Assembly (NCBI GenBank): GCA_947179485.1
Contig: OX359248.1
Span: 3,551,501-3,615,500 of the forward strand
Direction of reading: 5' to 3'
DNA: 64,000 nucleotides
Source of the DNA: Allacma fusca
Taxonomy: Eukaryota > Arthropoda > Collembola > Symphypleona > Sminthuridae
Position numbers and translations under genes: made by a program. Each line of letters starts with the position of its first letter. Position 1 is the first letter of the stretch. A model generated the notes under the pieces. The model ran no database searches. It was not told the DNA's origin and was given only the letters and a program-made list of their open reading frames with translations. Below, one piece after another: positions 52,843-64,000 of the stretch.

Positions 52843-55800
52843 CTTGGAGATTGGAGTAAATAGAATGACGACGTGGGAATTTCTCTAGGGACTTTCTCCA
52901 GGCCTGGAGCAGGGAAAGAGTTGGGAGGCAATCAGCACATTTCCCAATACCTCTCCCAAACTTAGCTATATCTCCTTGTGTATTTGTAGGGGAGTGTGCT
53001 AGGCAATGTGGGTTTGTGTGTCCGTGAGTGATTCTTCGGGGATGATCATCGAAGCGACTTATCATTGATACACAAACAGTAATATTCCACCACTCCGAGT
53101 TATCTATTTGCATTGCATAACTTAAGAGCTCCCGGATTACAGTGCAAGTCTAAATCTATTATTGTCCTTTGGGCAGTGCTCCGTTCAAGTGACTTTCTCT
53201 ACAGTATTTGCGCCAATTGTATTGTCAAGCACCGGGCTTTGCCTTGCAAAAACTAACCTAAATTTAATCTTAAATTGTCATTGTTTCAACTCCGCTGCCT
53301 TGAAAAACCAGAAATTCAAAAGCCTTTCAGAGCAGAATTAGATTTATTGATTCTCAACCGGAGTCGGAATTACATGAGCATGGTAAGCTCAATAGGATTC
53401 GTTTGTGTTCTCATAATTTGGGTCCTATTTTCCCCCAAATCTATAAATGTCATTATTTGACACCCAATCTACAAAATTAGCCTGAAAATTTGGCATAACT
53501 TTGATTTTCTTAATTAGCCAGAATTTTCGACTTCATTTACCATCCTGATTTCATTAAATTTTAATCAATGTTTTTCCCCACTTAGACAAGGGTTCGCCAG
53601 TTTTTAACCTAGATATATTGACCTAAAATTTGGAAATTCTCCTTTAGCAATTTTGTCTCCGATTTTTCAAATCAATCGGTTTTTTCCTCTGAAACTTCTT
53701 TTTATATTTGTCGAGCCTGTACTTTAAATAATACGGAGTCTTTAAGAGATTAGAATATGACGAACTTGATCGAAGCTCGGATGGGGAGAGAGAGAGTGAG
53801 AAGGTAACAGAGTGGAAGGGATTTGAAAGTGGATTTCCAGTCGGACGCTTTCTCCTTGCCTAACACAACAGAGGGTACTTTCTCCATGTGAGAAATACTT
53901 GGGGAACATATGGTCTTTATTATGCTCATCAACGCCATTCCTGCCTCCTGTGATGAGGTGTCCACATATATTGCCAAATATTAGTTTACGTGCGTGTCAG
54001 TTTGTTTGTTCCTCTTCTTCTTCGCCCACTCCTCCAACTTCCCATGGTCCTATGGAAGTGATTGGAGGGAGTCATTTGCTTTCGGGACTGAAACAGTAAT
54101 TAAAAGGTGGCTTAAGGTGTTTGTTTCTACCACGAAAATCTCTTCCCCTCCCAGTTCCCTCTTCTCACTTCCACTCTCCCCTCTCGTCACTCAACAATTA
54201 TTCAACGAGCTAACCTAATCTGCCTCCGAGACATTTGCAAGTTGAGTGGATTTATTGGCAGTTATCAACTTTCTCCATAACACAATTCCCTCCAGAGTCT
54301 TCATGAGCAGTTGGAGTCACAAATGCACACTCGGATCTCCGACATGCCCTTTTCCCTAATCAACACATTTATTGTATTTCCATTCCATATGCTCTGGGTC
54401 TACAAATTCAGTCCCATTTTATGACACCAATTTTCCACATAAACTTAATCTAAATGCAGATTTATAATTTACTTTTGTGACTTGTGGTGAAAGCTAAGTA
54501 GATTTCACCTCGGAATTTGTCCTTAGTATTCACACTTTGAGTATGAAGGATCCTCTCTGAATTGTCATATTCCTAACTAGGGGTTAAGGTTCCAATTGTT
54601 TACCCAAATTGTGCAAAAATTAGTCACAAAAATGATCCTTCGTGAAATTTCCCCACTACAAAACTCCCATGATGTACATATTTAAGATTACATCTTCAGA
54701 GGAGGAGACACTGAGCCGAACTCCGAAAAGGGTATGGAATTTAATTGGCAGACAAAATAATTCCAAATTTAAATCCGACTGATCAAAAGGGATGTGAGCT
54801 GCCTCCGAATAAATGGACTGTAAATACTTCGGAGGGAAAAGATATGAGAAAAAAATGATAGAAATGAATATGCTGAGAGTAGAGTTTGGACAAAGAAGGA
54901 AAACATGAAGGGGGTGGAAGTGGAACAAGGAAAACCAACAAGTCGATTAATCAAATTATCACAGAAATCTCCAACCACTCCATTTGAATTTCAGATTCCC
55001 ATGGGACCTTCTCCTTTCCCAGCCTTAATTTATAACTTTAATCTACTGATGGCAAGGCAAGGGCAAATGAAATTATGGCTTGTCATTTTTATCCACCACT
55101 GTTCCTCCTCCAAAATTCATGCACCGTATTTAAATCATAGGGTACGAGAGTAACGGTGCCCCAGATGCTGGGCTCCAATGAATATATTTCCAGTTCAGAA
55201 GAGCACCAGACCAATATTTAGGAAATTGCATTAATTCCGCAACTCTTTCCCTTATTCTCCCTTACATAACATGGATTTTCTAAAAAAAGGCCGAAAAACA
55301 AACATTTTAGTTGTAGGGGGAAAGTACCTCCAAAACAAATTAGAAAGTAAGCACTTTCACAAATGCTTTGATGTCATGTGAAGGGCTTTGAAATACATAT
55401 GCAACTATATACATAGATACCCTCCAATGGTAAAAACAAATTGTGAAAAATGTGGGGGAAAGTCCATTCAATGGAGAAATCCTATTAAAAAATAAAGTTA
55501 ATTACAACCAACTGGCGATTTACGGCTTGGATTTCTCCAATCAATATGTTCAAAAGCGCTTTCTCGGAAAACAGCTCATTTATTAGGACTCACGTACGGG
55601 AACCCAGGAATTATTTTTATCTCAAGTTTTATCTCCAACGTAAAACATCATTTTTTTTTGTCAACTGCTAATTCAGACTGTTTTCCCCATGTTTCTGGAA
55701 ATTATAAGTATGTTTAGAGGATCTTCAACGAGGGGATGAAACCTGTTATTTTTATTAGCATTATTGGCAATCCGCAGTTACTGTTTAAAAAAGGTTTTGT

Positions 55801-55884
55801 TTTAAATAAAAAATCATGGAGAGTCAAATAAATGTCAAGGTCAACACAACCAGTGAGAGAAGCACAAATTCGGAGGGAAAGGGC

Positions 55885-55951
55885 GAATCTGTTGTAAAAA
55901 AGAAGGAATCTGTTGTAAAAAAAACAGGAGGAATCTGTTGTGTAAAAAAAG
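55885..55951. repeat. GAATCTGTTGT-A(n) triple repeat
   Basis: Three direct copies of GAATCTGTTGT, each followed by an A-run (one with an inserted GTG), are spaced about 20-27 bases apart. Confidence 0.8.
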
Positions 55952-57938
55952 AGTTAAATTTACTGGAAAAAAGTAACTTTTTTTATTAACGACATCCGAA
56001 GGAATACTGCCAGGATGAGAATGTTGTTGGGACCGTGTACATGGGAGCAGCTAATGGGAAAGCGATAAAATCCAAAAGATAAAGTCATTCGTTATGGTCC
56101 GGACCGAAACAGCAATATCCAGAACGTTTGGATATTCAGGGAAACATCTGCAGGCGTCTTCAACTCTTCATTATGACCATGTTCCTCTCCCTTTCTCCTT
56201 TCAAAGTACACATTCATTTAGCCTCCTCTCCCAAATTATTTGGCCTTTCACCATTGTTTTGGTTTTTTACGTCCCCTCGCACAAAACCCTACTGATTTTT
56301 TCAGGATTTTTCCCCCACTCCCCACAAACTTTTTCCACTTGATTTTGGCATTTTCCTCGGGAAAATAGGTTAACCATAAAAATGCTCCTTTCACCAGTAA
56401 ACCCTAAAAAATGCTTGTATTGAATAAGGACTTGGCTTATCAGTGAGCAAGTTGTCATCATTCAATTAATTGAACAACCCTCAAGTCTATATTTAATTAC
56501 TCCAGCACACTTTCCCCAACTTGAGCGGACAGCTAGACCTCTCCTCAACAAATCCTATCGCTAAGTAAAGATCCTTTTGGTTAGTTCCCAAGAAAATTTG
56601 ATTTTCCAAAGTATGGGGTAAGAAACTGGAGGAAACTTTCCCCAGCTCTCTTGTCCATGGAAAGAACATAGTCTCAAGTTTTCTCTGGCCAAAGTTTATT
56701 ATTAAATTAAATATTTTCCTTTCCCTCCCATGTACGTACTTTCACTCCCTAAACGAATAAATCATTGTTCGAACTTTCTCCAAGTCTTATTGAGTGAGCA
56801 ATGAAAGTCAATCCACAAGTTTTCCTCCCAAACCAGGAAAACATTTATCCTTACAGATATTTTTCCGAGGGAAAAAACGTGAAAAGAAACCCGATTTTTA
56901 TTGCTCTCAAAGAGCCAGATTTCTCGGAAAACGTTACATTTTTCTATTAAATTTCTGAGAGAAGCAACAAGATGGAATATATTCTAAGGGAACTGGATAT
57001 GCTGGAGCAGTTATCACATCTTAAATTCCCTATCAGAATTTCCTATTGAAAATGACATTTGCAGCCTCCAATAAAAGAAGAAGTACCTGTGCTTTGAAAA
57101 AAAGTGTGACAAATAAAATTGTGCGTGTATTTTTATGAGGCAAACGTCAAAACATAGATATGCTTTGAAACATCAATTAAAGAAATAGTTTTCAAAGCAT
57201 GACGTCTTTCAAATTTTAAATTCCCCATAAAAACTCAGTTTTCTCGTTGGCATTCAAATGTATGGAACTTCATTTGGGAACCAGTACGAAACACTATCAG
57301 TACAACTCCAGGATTTGAAATCTCACATTCCTTTCAAAAATGTCCGGTTACAAAATTTGATAGAGGGTAACAGAATCTTACTATTTTAAATTTTTGGAGA
57401 GAGCAGGCACCATTTGATGATTCCATGACTAAAATGTAATTTAAACGGATTGAAGTAAGTTCAGATTACCGAGTTTTGTCATGTACATATTTTTACTTTG
57501 GCATTTCCCCCTGTCACTTTCTCCTTGGCTCTTGACAAAGAGCTTTAATGATGACAAATCCATACGTGTGTGAAACTTGAGCATGAGAAAGAATAAGATT
57601 TAATAATATTAGAGCACCCCTTCATAAAGGCCGGTATTATGTTCACCGCATTACTTTCCCCAACGTTTTCAGGCTTAGGATTTTAGAATTTTCAAGAGAC
57701 ATATGTATGTACTCTCATGTGAGTGATGATTCCCGAAGTTTTTTTTCCTGTGGAGAGAAAAAAGGAAAAGTGAAAAGAAATGGGATTGACGGGCGGACTT
57801 GTCATGGGTTTAGTTTTAATGAGTAATACAAGCCAGAGGAGAAAAATAATGAGGGAAATGGAGACGGATCATTTCAGCCGTCCTGTCTGAACACTTGCTT
57901 TATCTCCCTTGGACCCGTGCGTGAGTATGTGTTGGAAT

Positions 57939-57955
57939 GTGTGTGTGTGAGTGTA

Positions 57956-57991
<36 letters not shown>
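57939..57991. repeat. (GT)n microsatellite
   Basis: An imperfect left part precedes an uninterrupted (GT) run of about 15 units. Confidence 0.95.
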
Positions 57992-57993
<2 letters not shown>

Positions 57994-58740
57994 GAGGGAC
58001 GTGCTTGCTTATGGAATTATGCTTTCTCTTTTTCTCTCTTTATCTCACTGACAGTGCTCCTCTAGGGCAAGAAGACTAATGCTCTGAGATTCATACCCAA
58101 GCGATGACTTTACAAGTCAAGACTTCAGCCTTGTTCATTCCCTACCAGGATTTCCCGTTTGAATCCTCCCCAGCGTCAGAATATCATACACAGAAATTAT
58201 TTTCACCCATACTTGAATGTTCTGACGGGACTGACATTATCATGGGAGTAAATGAAAATACTGAGAATATTTTGAGGGGAAAAGAAGGTCTTGTAAGGGG
58301 ACTCCGTTCTTGGAAAGGCTCCCCTGTAATTATTACTACTTATGGAGGGGATGGCGTTGCAAGTGCCCGTCGTTGGACGGAGCACTGGTGTGTAGTTTAT
58401 TGAGGAAATATAGGATGTTAATCCAGAGTACATGCTCGGGAGTTCCGCTCATCTCGGGAGTAATGGTGGGTTGTGAGTGTGTCTGGGGAGATCATGTTCA
58501 TAAGCATAAGACATAAGGTGGGGGAAGGGAAATGAGAAATACTTAGGAGAAGCCCACGTCATGAATCTCCTCTCCTCACACGCTCTCTCGCACATATCAT
58601 GTATAAGTAGTATGCGCACAAGATTATTATTATGAGCTGGGAGATATATTGTCCTCACTTTCCCCTCTCTTTCACTTTTTTCCCAAATGGTGAAGGACTC
58701 CGCCGTAGGAACTAAGGGGAAAGAGCGAGCAGTCAAAGGA

Positions 58741-58770
58741 GGGAGAGAGAGAGAGCGAGAGAGATAGAGG
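58741..58770. repeat. GA-rich microsatellite
   Basis: (GA)n with GCGA and GATA interruptions. GA-rich sequence continues to about 58830. Confidence 0.85.
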
Positions 58771-61700
58771 GGAAAAGGGAAAAAGAGAAGGAGAGATTGG
58801 GAGAAAGAGTAAAAAAAAGAGCAAGAGATATGAGACACCGTTTTTTTCTTCCTCCAACCAACTCACATACCCAAAGGAGGACTGTGAGAATCCAGTCACG
58901 TTGCTCACTTTTCCTTTTTCCCATGATAAATAGGGACCCCCAAAAGTAATACATATACTTTCAAGCCGTACGACTTGTCCTAGAAGGCAAAAAATCCTGC
59001 TTTCTTCCCCAGACTTGCCCCGTCCTATAATACGTGAGGAATGGTTGTGAGGGAGCGGTTTATAAAGGAGGAAACAGGAGTGTTACAGGTTTTATTATTA
59101 TTATTGGTCCGGACGACTTTCTCCCTTTTGTTCCCATGTGGAATCAAATCTCGAGGTCATCTTTGATGGCCTTTGGATATGAGTATGACGACCCCAGTAA
59201 ACATAATGCATGGGACACTAATAGTCAATCCCACGTTTAACTTTCTCCGCTTATTGCCTTCGCCTTTTGGGGGACCTCCAGCCGTCCCGACGTAAGAGTG
59301 GTCAGTTAGTGGAGCTGCCCCGACGTCCAGTGGACATTGTCTTTTATGCTTTCACTTGCATTTGACTTTTTTATTTTCCCTTCCGCCTCCATTCAACTTT
59401 CTTTTATTACTTTTGCTAACATTTGAATTTCTCTTTTTTTACAGATACTCACACTTTTTATGTTATTTATTCTTTGCCCTCCTTCCCTCAAATAATTATC
59501 TTTCTGTCAAATTAATTCCTTCAAAAATTGTCTCAAATTTTCAAGGACTTTAGGAGAACTAGAGTTTTTGAGATTCTTCTACTGCTTGGTGTGTTTTACT
59601 TTTATGTAATTTTGAATGAGCAGGTTTCAGGAAATGGGGCATTCGCTTATTATAAATTCTAGTCTGTATTTTTTTTTTATTTTCTCTTATATTACCAGAA
59701 ACGATGAGTACTTTCACTTGAGTATTGGGACATTAGTTTGAAACATTCATATTTGGTGCTTCCGTCAAATGTGTTGCCATCTACATTTTATTAGCTGTAC
59801 TTTAATAATTAGCTCCCGAGGTTTGAATGGTCTCAAAGGCAGCATTATTTCTCCTGCCATTGCATCACTCTCGATGATTGGATGTCATATTGTATCACTT
59901 GGGTTTTATTTCTCAAGGACTTTCTGTAGGGGAAAGGAGCGTCTATGGAATTATGTGTAAAGGGATATGAAGGACTGAGCCTACATTTTCAGAAGCCACT
60001 TGAGCGGAAAGCGTTTGGAAAGCATTTTTGAAATGGTGGAGCACAAAATGGAATCATGTTTGCGTGAAAAGAATTATGTTTGGCCGACAGAATATTTTCA
60101 TAAAACAGATGAGTTGTTTACAAGTAAGGGTTGTTTATAAATTCTGGAGCTTTCACTTTTGTTTTCCCCAGGAAAGTTCCCTCCAGCTTTCTCCTCGTCC
60201 TCTCAGCTCTGAACGGGACTCATTCAGCGTGGTGGAAATAAATGGGGAAATGAGGATAGAATGACAAGTCTGAGTAGCTTTTCAGGAGTGATGCATTTGT
60301 TGTATGGAAATATTGAGTGGAGCCTCATGTCCGTTCCTCATTTATTGTGCAAGGATTAGCTGTCGTGTGCTGGTGGGGGGAGAGGCGAGAGTATAGAAAG
60401 GGCATATTTTCGGATATTGCTCCCATTCCAGGGAATTTGTAATGAATGCGCCAGAAGATGATTCCATTATGGCATTAATCTCGCCCGGAAAGGAACATAC
60501 TGGGAGCGGAAGAGTGGAGGAACAAATGGTTTATCTTTTCCCCCCATAAAATCCCTCATAAGTACATACTCCAAACATGTAGAGGCACACCATTGGAGGA
60601 ATGAGGACGATTCCGTCTACTTTCTCCTGATCCATTTGCAAGGAGAAAGTTGCAAAACTGATCGTAAGATCAAGAAAATTAGGTTCTATTCGCAAATTGC
60701 CAAAGTTTCCTCCGAGCAATCATTTTCTAATGAGAGTGTCTTTCCTCAATGCACCAACATTTATTCCTTTCACCCAACTCTTTCACTCAATTTTAGACTA
60801 ATTTATGGATATGGCATTGATTTAGATTGCTCTTACTCCTTTTAATCACAACACTTTAAGATTAGAAGACATTTTTCATCTCCAGTGTTTAGTTCCCAAG
60901 TAAACTGCCAGGAGTTGAGGAGAGGACAGATTTCAAAGACATTTCCAAAACATACGCATTCCTGGCAAACGTCTCTCAAGTTTAGAACAAATGAAGGGAG
61001 TCAAGTGAATTTATTTCGATTACGAGAGACTCGAGAAAGTTATGAAGGTTGAGAAAATAGTTTATCAAGTGAAAGTGGGGCATATTGTAATCACACGACA
61101 AGTTCCTCCAGCTTGGATCCTATTTCAAACGCAGAGGATACAAAGTGTTGATTCAAAATCTCATTTACATAAAATTAAGGGAAAGATTATCGTAAGTTAA
61201 AACATTTGACGTATATGTGAATTCTTTAAATAGGTGAAAGTATATTCTCAAAAGGAACTGTAGGTAATTTTAAAGTGAAATTAAATCAGGAAGTGTAAAC
61301 ATGCTGGAGAAAGTCAAAGAAACTGGAATGTTTTGCAACAAATCTACTAAACGAACAGAAAAAATGCTAAATTGGATTGCCTAAAAGCAGAGTAAAGACA
61401 GAGAAATAAATGCTAGACTAGAATGTATTTCTAAAACATTCATTTAAATTACCACAAAGAGAAAGTGGACAAAGTCAACAAAAAATTCCAAAAAATAGAG
61501 CAGGTAAAAAAGTCTTCAAGCAGAGAAAGTGGGGAGTGTGGGAAGAATATATGTAAAAAGAGTAAATCACAATTGTGAAAGTTAAGACAGGAATGAAATC
61601 AGAGCTCCTGTGTTGGAAGCGGGAAGACAGGATGTTTAAAATTCACGTGTGACACAAGATCCACGGAAGTTGCGTAAAAAAGCAAACATTACAACAAAGT

Positions 61701-61920
61701 TGGGAAAGGAAACAAAAACAAAGAATATGAGCCTGTCCTATTGCAGTACCAACTACATTCCTTATTTGTACAAAGGGTGATAGGAGAGACAAAGAAACTC
61801 TTTCACTATCTCTTCCCAATATCTTCCCTACTCTCTCCAGCTAAATTAACAACTTCTTCGTCGGCTTTGGCTGAGCATGTGTGCAAGGCTTTTACTCTTT
61901 TCTCTTCTCACTCCCTTCCA

Positions 61921-61950
61921 CTCGTCTCTCTCTTTCTCTCTCTCTTTTGT
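61921..61950. repeat. CT-rich microsatellite
   Basis: (CT)n with TTT interruptions. Confidence 0.85.
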
Positions 61951-62833
61951 CTCCTCAGCCAGCCCTTTTGTATTCGATGATTATTCCGTGGAGAAAGAAC
62001 AAGGAGCAAGTTGGCTTGAGATAGTTGTAAGATTTGCAAGGATTGAAGAAAAAGCTGATTTACAGTCAAAGTTTTTCCCCTCTCTTGAACTCGTCTTCAT
62101 CTAACAATGCGGTTTATGTATCCTCATGAACTTTCCTACAAAAGCATCACTCCTCCAGGGTTGGCTCAATTTACTCTAAAAACCAAGTCCTTATTGTCAA
62201 CCTGTCTTTACAATCTCTAAGATTTTCATACGTTTTTTTAAATAAGTTTTTATTACGCATAAAATTCTTTCTTAAAACCCATCAAAACGTGTGTACTAAA
62301 AATAATTGTTCTTACAAAATACTTCACAATGTTAATGAAGCCTGGTAGCTTGAGCTGTTCCTTCTGGTTAGCCTTGAGTGAACCCCTAAAATGTTTTTGT
62401 GTTCATGGACGTATTTAGTGAAACCATTTCTATAAATCTGTTCGCAGGTGGAAGAATTAGTAATTATTACAAAATTTTCAATAGACCTCCAACACTGGAG
62501 TAACGACTGTACAGCAGTTTAGGGTAATGCCTATAAACTTCAGTGTCAGGGATTGAAATATTTACATTTAATTATACATGCATTAGAAGGGAGCGAGAAT
62601 TGTGGAGAAAGTAAGGACAGAGTGGGTGAAAGTCCATTGGAAAATTGTGCGAAATTTAAAAAAGTTACGACAACGTAGAAAAATAAAATAGGATCTTTGG
62701 GGATTGCTAGCTTTCCCCAACCCTTCTGCCCTGAAATGGTTCGATAAAAGGGACTTTACTAGGACCGGTTATATATCTATTTCTCCGGAGCGTTTACACT
62801 AACTGTGTTCTTTGTTTTGGATTGTATTTTCAG

Positions 62834-63135
62834 GTTCGGTTGGGAACTCTTCATTTTCCTCGACGACTGTGTCGGAAGAAGGAGTTACGACGAGGAAAAC
62901 AACTTCTCCGCCGACGGGCTCTTACTTGGTCCAAGGGAAGAGCTATGAGAGCTTCAAAGGATCCAAAGATCGGTCAACGTCAACGGCTGAGAATTCATCT
63001 ATTTCCTCATCATTAAATCTCATGGATTCACCCACCAGTCCCTTCCTCACAGAGAACTCCACGGAACTCACGGCACAAATCCGGAGCAATGCTCTTATTC
63101 CATGTGTGGTTCGCAATTCCGGGGATGGAGTCACG
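62834..63135 (+). CDS. Dpr-family Ig protein, exon 2 (linker and start of Ig1)
   Basis: This 302-bp exon encodes the last two bases of codon 30 through Thr130. It has a strong acceptor (TTGTATTTTCAG ending at 62833) and a phase-0 donor, GTAAAT, at 63136. Residues 31-100 are a Ser/Thr-rich low-complexity linker. N-glycosylation sequons lie at Asn34 (NSS), Asn83 (NSS) and Asn104 (NST). From about Glu107 the sequence becomes an Ig V-type start: TELTAQIRSNALIPCVVRN, with Cys120 as the B-strand cysteine, then SGDGVT. In Dpr proteins this point is followed by a V/T-SWIRRKD C strand, which should open the next exon outside the window. Dpr proteins are neuronal surface Ig proteins that bind DIP partners in synaptic matching (established knowledge). 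Arg113 sits where the family usually has Gly. The linker is longer than in many family members. Other arthropod Ig proteins such as the related DIPs are less likely. The particular paralogue cannot be assigned. Confidence 0.85.
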
Positions 63136-64000
63136 GTAAATTCACTTTCCACAATATTTACCTTTCACTCCCTCTCCCCTCTCCTACCAACTATAAATAT
63201 ACTTTAACATGCACTTTGCACACTTTCAACTCACAATCCTTCCCTTCCCTGCGGCTACCAAATTCTAATGGATAAGGCTATCTATGTACAAGCCAGCCGG
63301 GTCCACATCAAAAATTAACTTCCAACTTTTTCCCTCCTACTAGGTCTCCACTCAACTCTCTCCCAAACTATGAACCCTTTCATTTACCAACATATGTACG
63401 TATTTCATAACTACAAAGATTAAAGAACTTAAGCGGTTCCTCCAGGAATCAATCTGTTCCTCTTATTTTTTGACCTAGAAGAAAGTAAGTTGGGAAGCGT
63501 TTTCAAACAAGGGGAAGTTCACGTCAGGTTCATATTTGAATGCCCTAATTTCTCAGAGCTTCGTGCAATAATGTCAAACTTGGGTTGTGGTAGGGCTAAT
63601 TTGTTTGATCACTCGAATTATCTGAGCTGACACCAACTGCATTGGAGGATTAGAATTGTAGGTTAGGTTAGTTCCGGGTAATTATTTCAAATTTTAATCC
63701 CTTATAATTAGAACCACACATTTCCAAGAAACGTTTCAACTTTCAATAATTTCTTGATTCGAAATCCAAAAGGTTGGAAGGCTGCTAAAGTAGGATTTGA
63801 GATATAAATTGTAAATATGATTTGCTCCTTTCCCTTTAGTGCTCAAAATTGCATTAGGTCATAATAAAATAGTAATTATGCGAAAAGCCTTGGAATCCAA
63901 AATGATGAGATAAAGGTTTATTCTTTTGTGTTGGGATTGATGAGAAAATACTAAGAATCTGAAAGTTTTTACAAAGGGTCGACGTGGAAAAAATCGTCTT
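63136..64000 (+). other. Start of second intron (phase 0)
   Basis: The intron begins with GTAAAT after Thr130 and continues to the window edge. I saw no exon encoding the expected Ser-Trp-Ile-Arg C strand in it. The sequence is AT-rich with no notable repeat. Confidence 0.7.

Larger units (their letters stand above)
22788..62833 (+). other. First intron of the Dpr-like gene (40,046 bp, phase 1)
   Basis: The intron runs from GTAAGA at 22788 to a strong acceptor, TTGTATTTTCAG, ending at 62833. It is bounded by exons whose phases match. I saw no additional convincing exon inside it, but alternative first exons, common for large neuronal genes, cannot be excluded. It holds microsatellites, three minisatellites, GAAAG-core arrays, a large inverted repeat and a possible solo LTR, each listed separately. 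Outside those, stretches longer than 300 bases hold AT-rich unique sequence in which I see nothing specific. Confidence 0.7.

Overview
This window is eukaryotic and almost entirely non-coding. Confident coding sequence totals only 390 bases, in two exons about 40 kb apart on the + strand. Exon 1 (22700-22787) encodes a signal peptide. Exon 2 (62834-63135) encodes a Ser/Thr-rich, probably glycosylated linker followed by the start of an immunoglobulin V-type domain. Both splice junctions flanking the 40,046-bp intron are phase 1, and joining them gives an uninterrupted 130-residue N-terminus. The Ig start, with its Gln-Ile segment, Pro-Cys-Val-Val B strand and Gly-Asp-Gly turn, resembles the arthropod Dpr (defective proboscis extension response) neuronal cell-surface proteins. 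The gene continues beyond the right edge. A Dpr-like protein, huge first intron, arthropod-like TATA/initiator spacing, and abundant CA/GA/TACATA microsatellites suggest an arthropod; I cannot name the species.

Layout: 1-22624 is upstream sequence with no gene I can support, apart from one weak charged ORF at 1558-1767. At 22625-22658 there is a TATA box with a plausible initiator, directly upstream of exon 1. From 22788 to 62833 is the first intron, which holds most of the interesting structure. It contains a large imperfect inverted repeat centred near 28.53 kb (MITE or foldback-like), three minisatellites (30 bp at 31.5-32.0 kb, 33 bp at 33.6-34.0 kb, 21 bp at 42.45-42.8 kb), and a promoter/hairpin/poly(A)-signal cluster at 35.03-35.56 kb that could be a solo LTR. 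From 63136 to 64000 is the start of the second intron.

The least ordinary signal is a short core, GAAAGT/ACTTTC, most often GGAGAAAGT/ACTTTCTCC or GTGAAAG/CTTTCAC. It is scattered on both strands through the whole window and has been expanded into several small arrays with unrelated spacers. Array periods are about 10, 20, 21, 21, 23, 23 and 38 (two 19-bp half-units) bp, so many spacings fall near one or two DNA helical turns. In places the core occurs as mirror-image pairs, such as the perfect 10-bp-arm palindrome at 21610-21630, about 1 kb upstream of the promoter. I do not recognise this motif family. Positions were read by eye, so array boundaries are approximate to a few bases.
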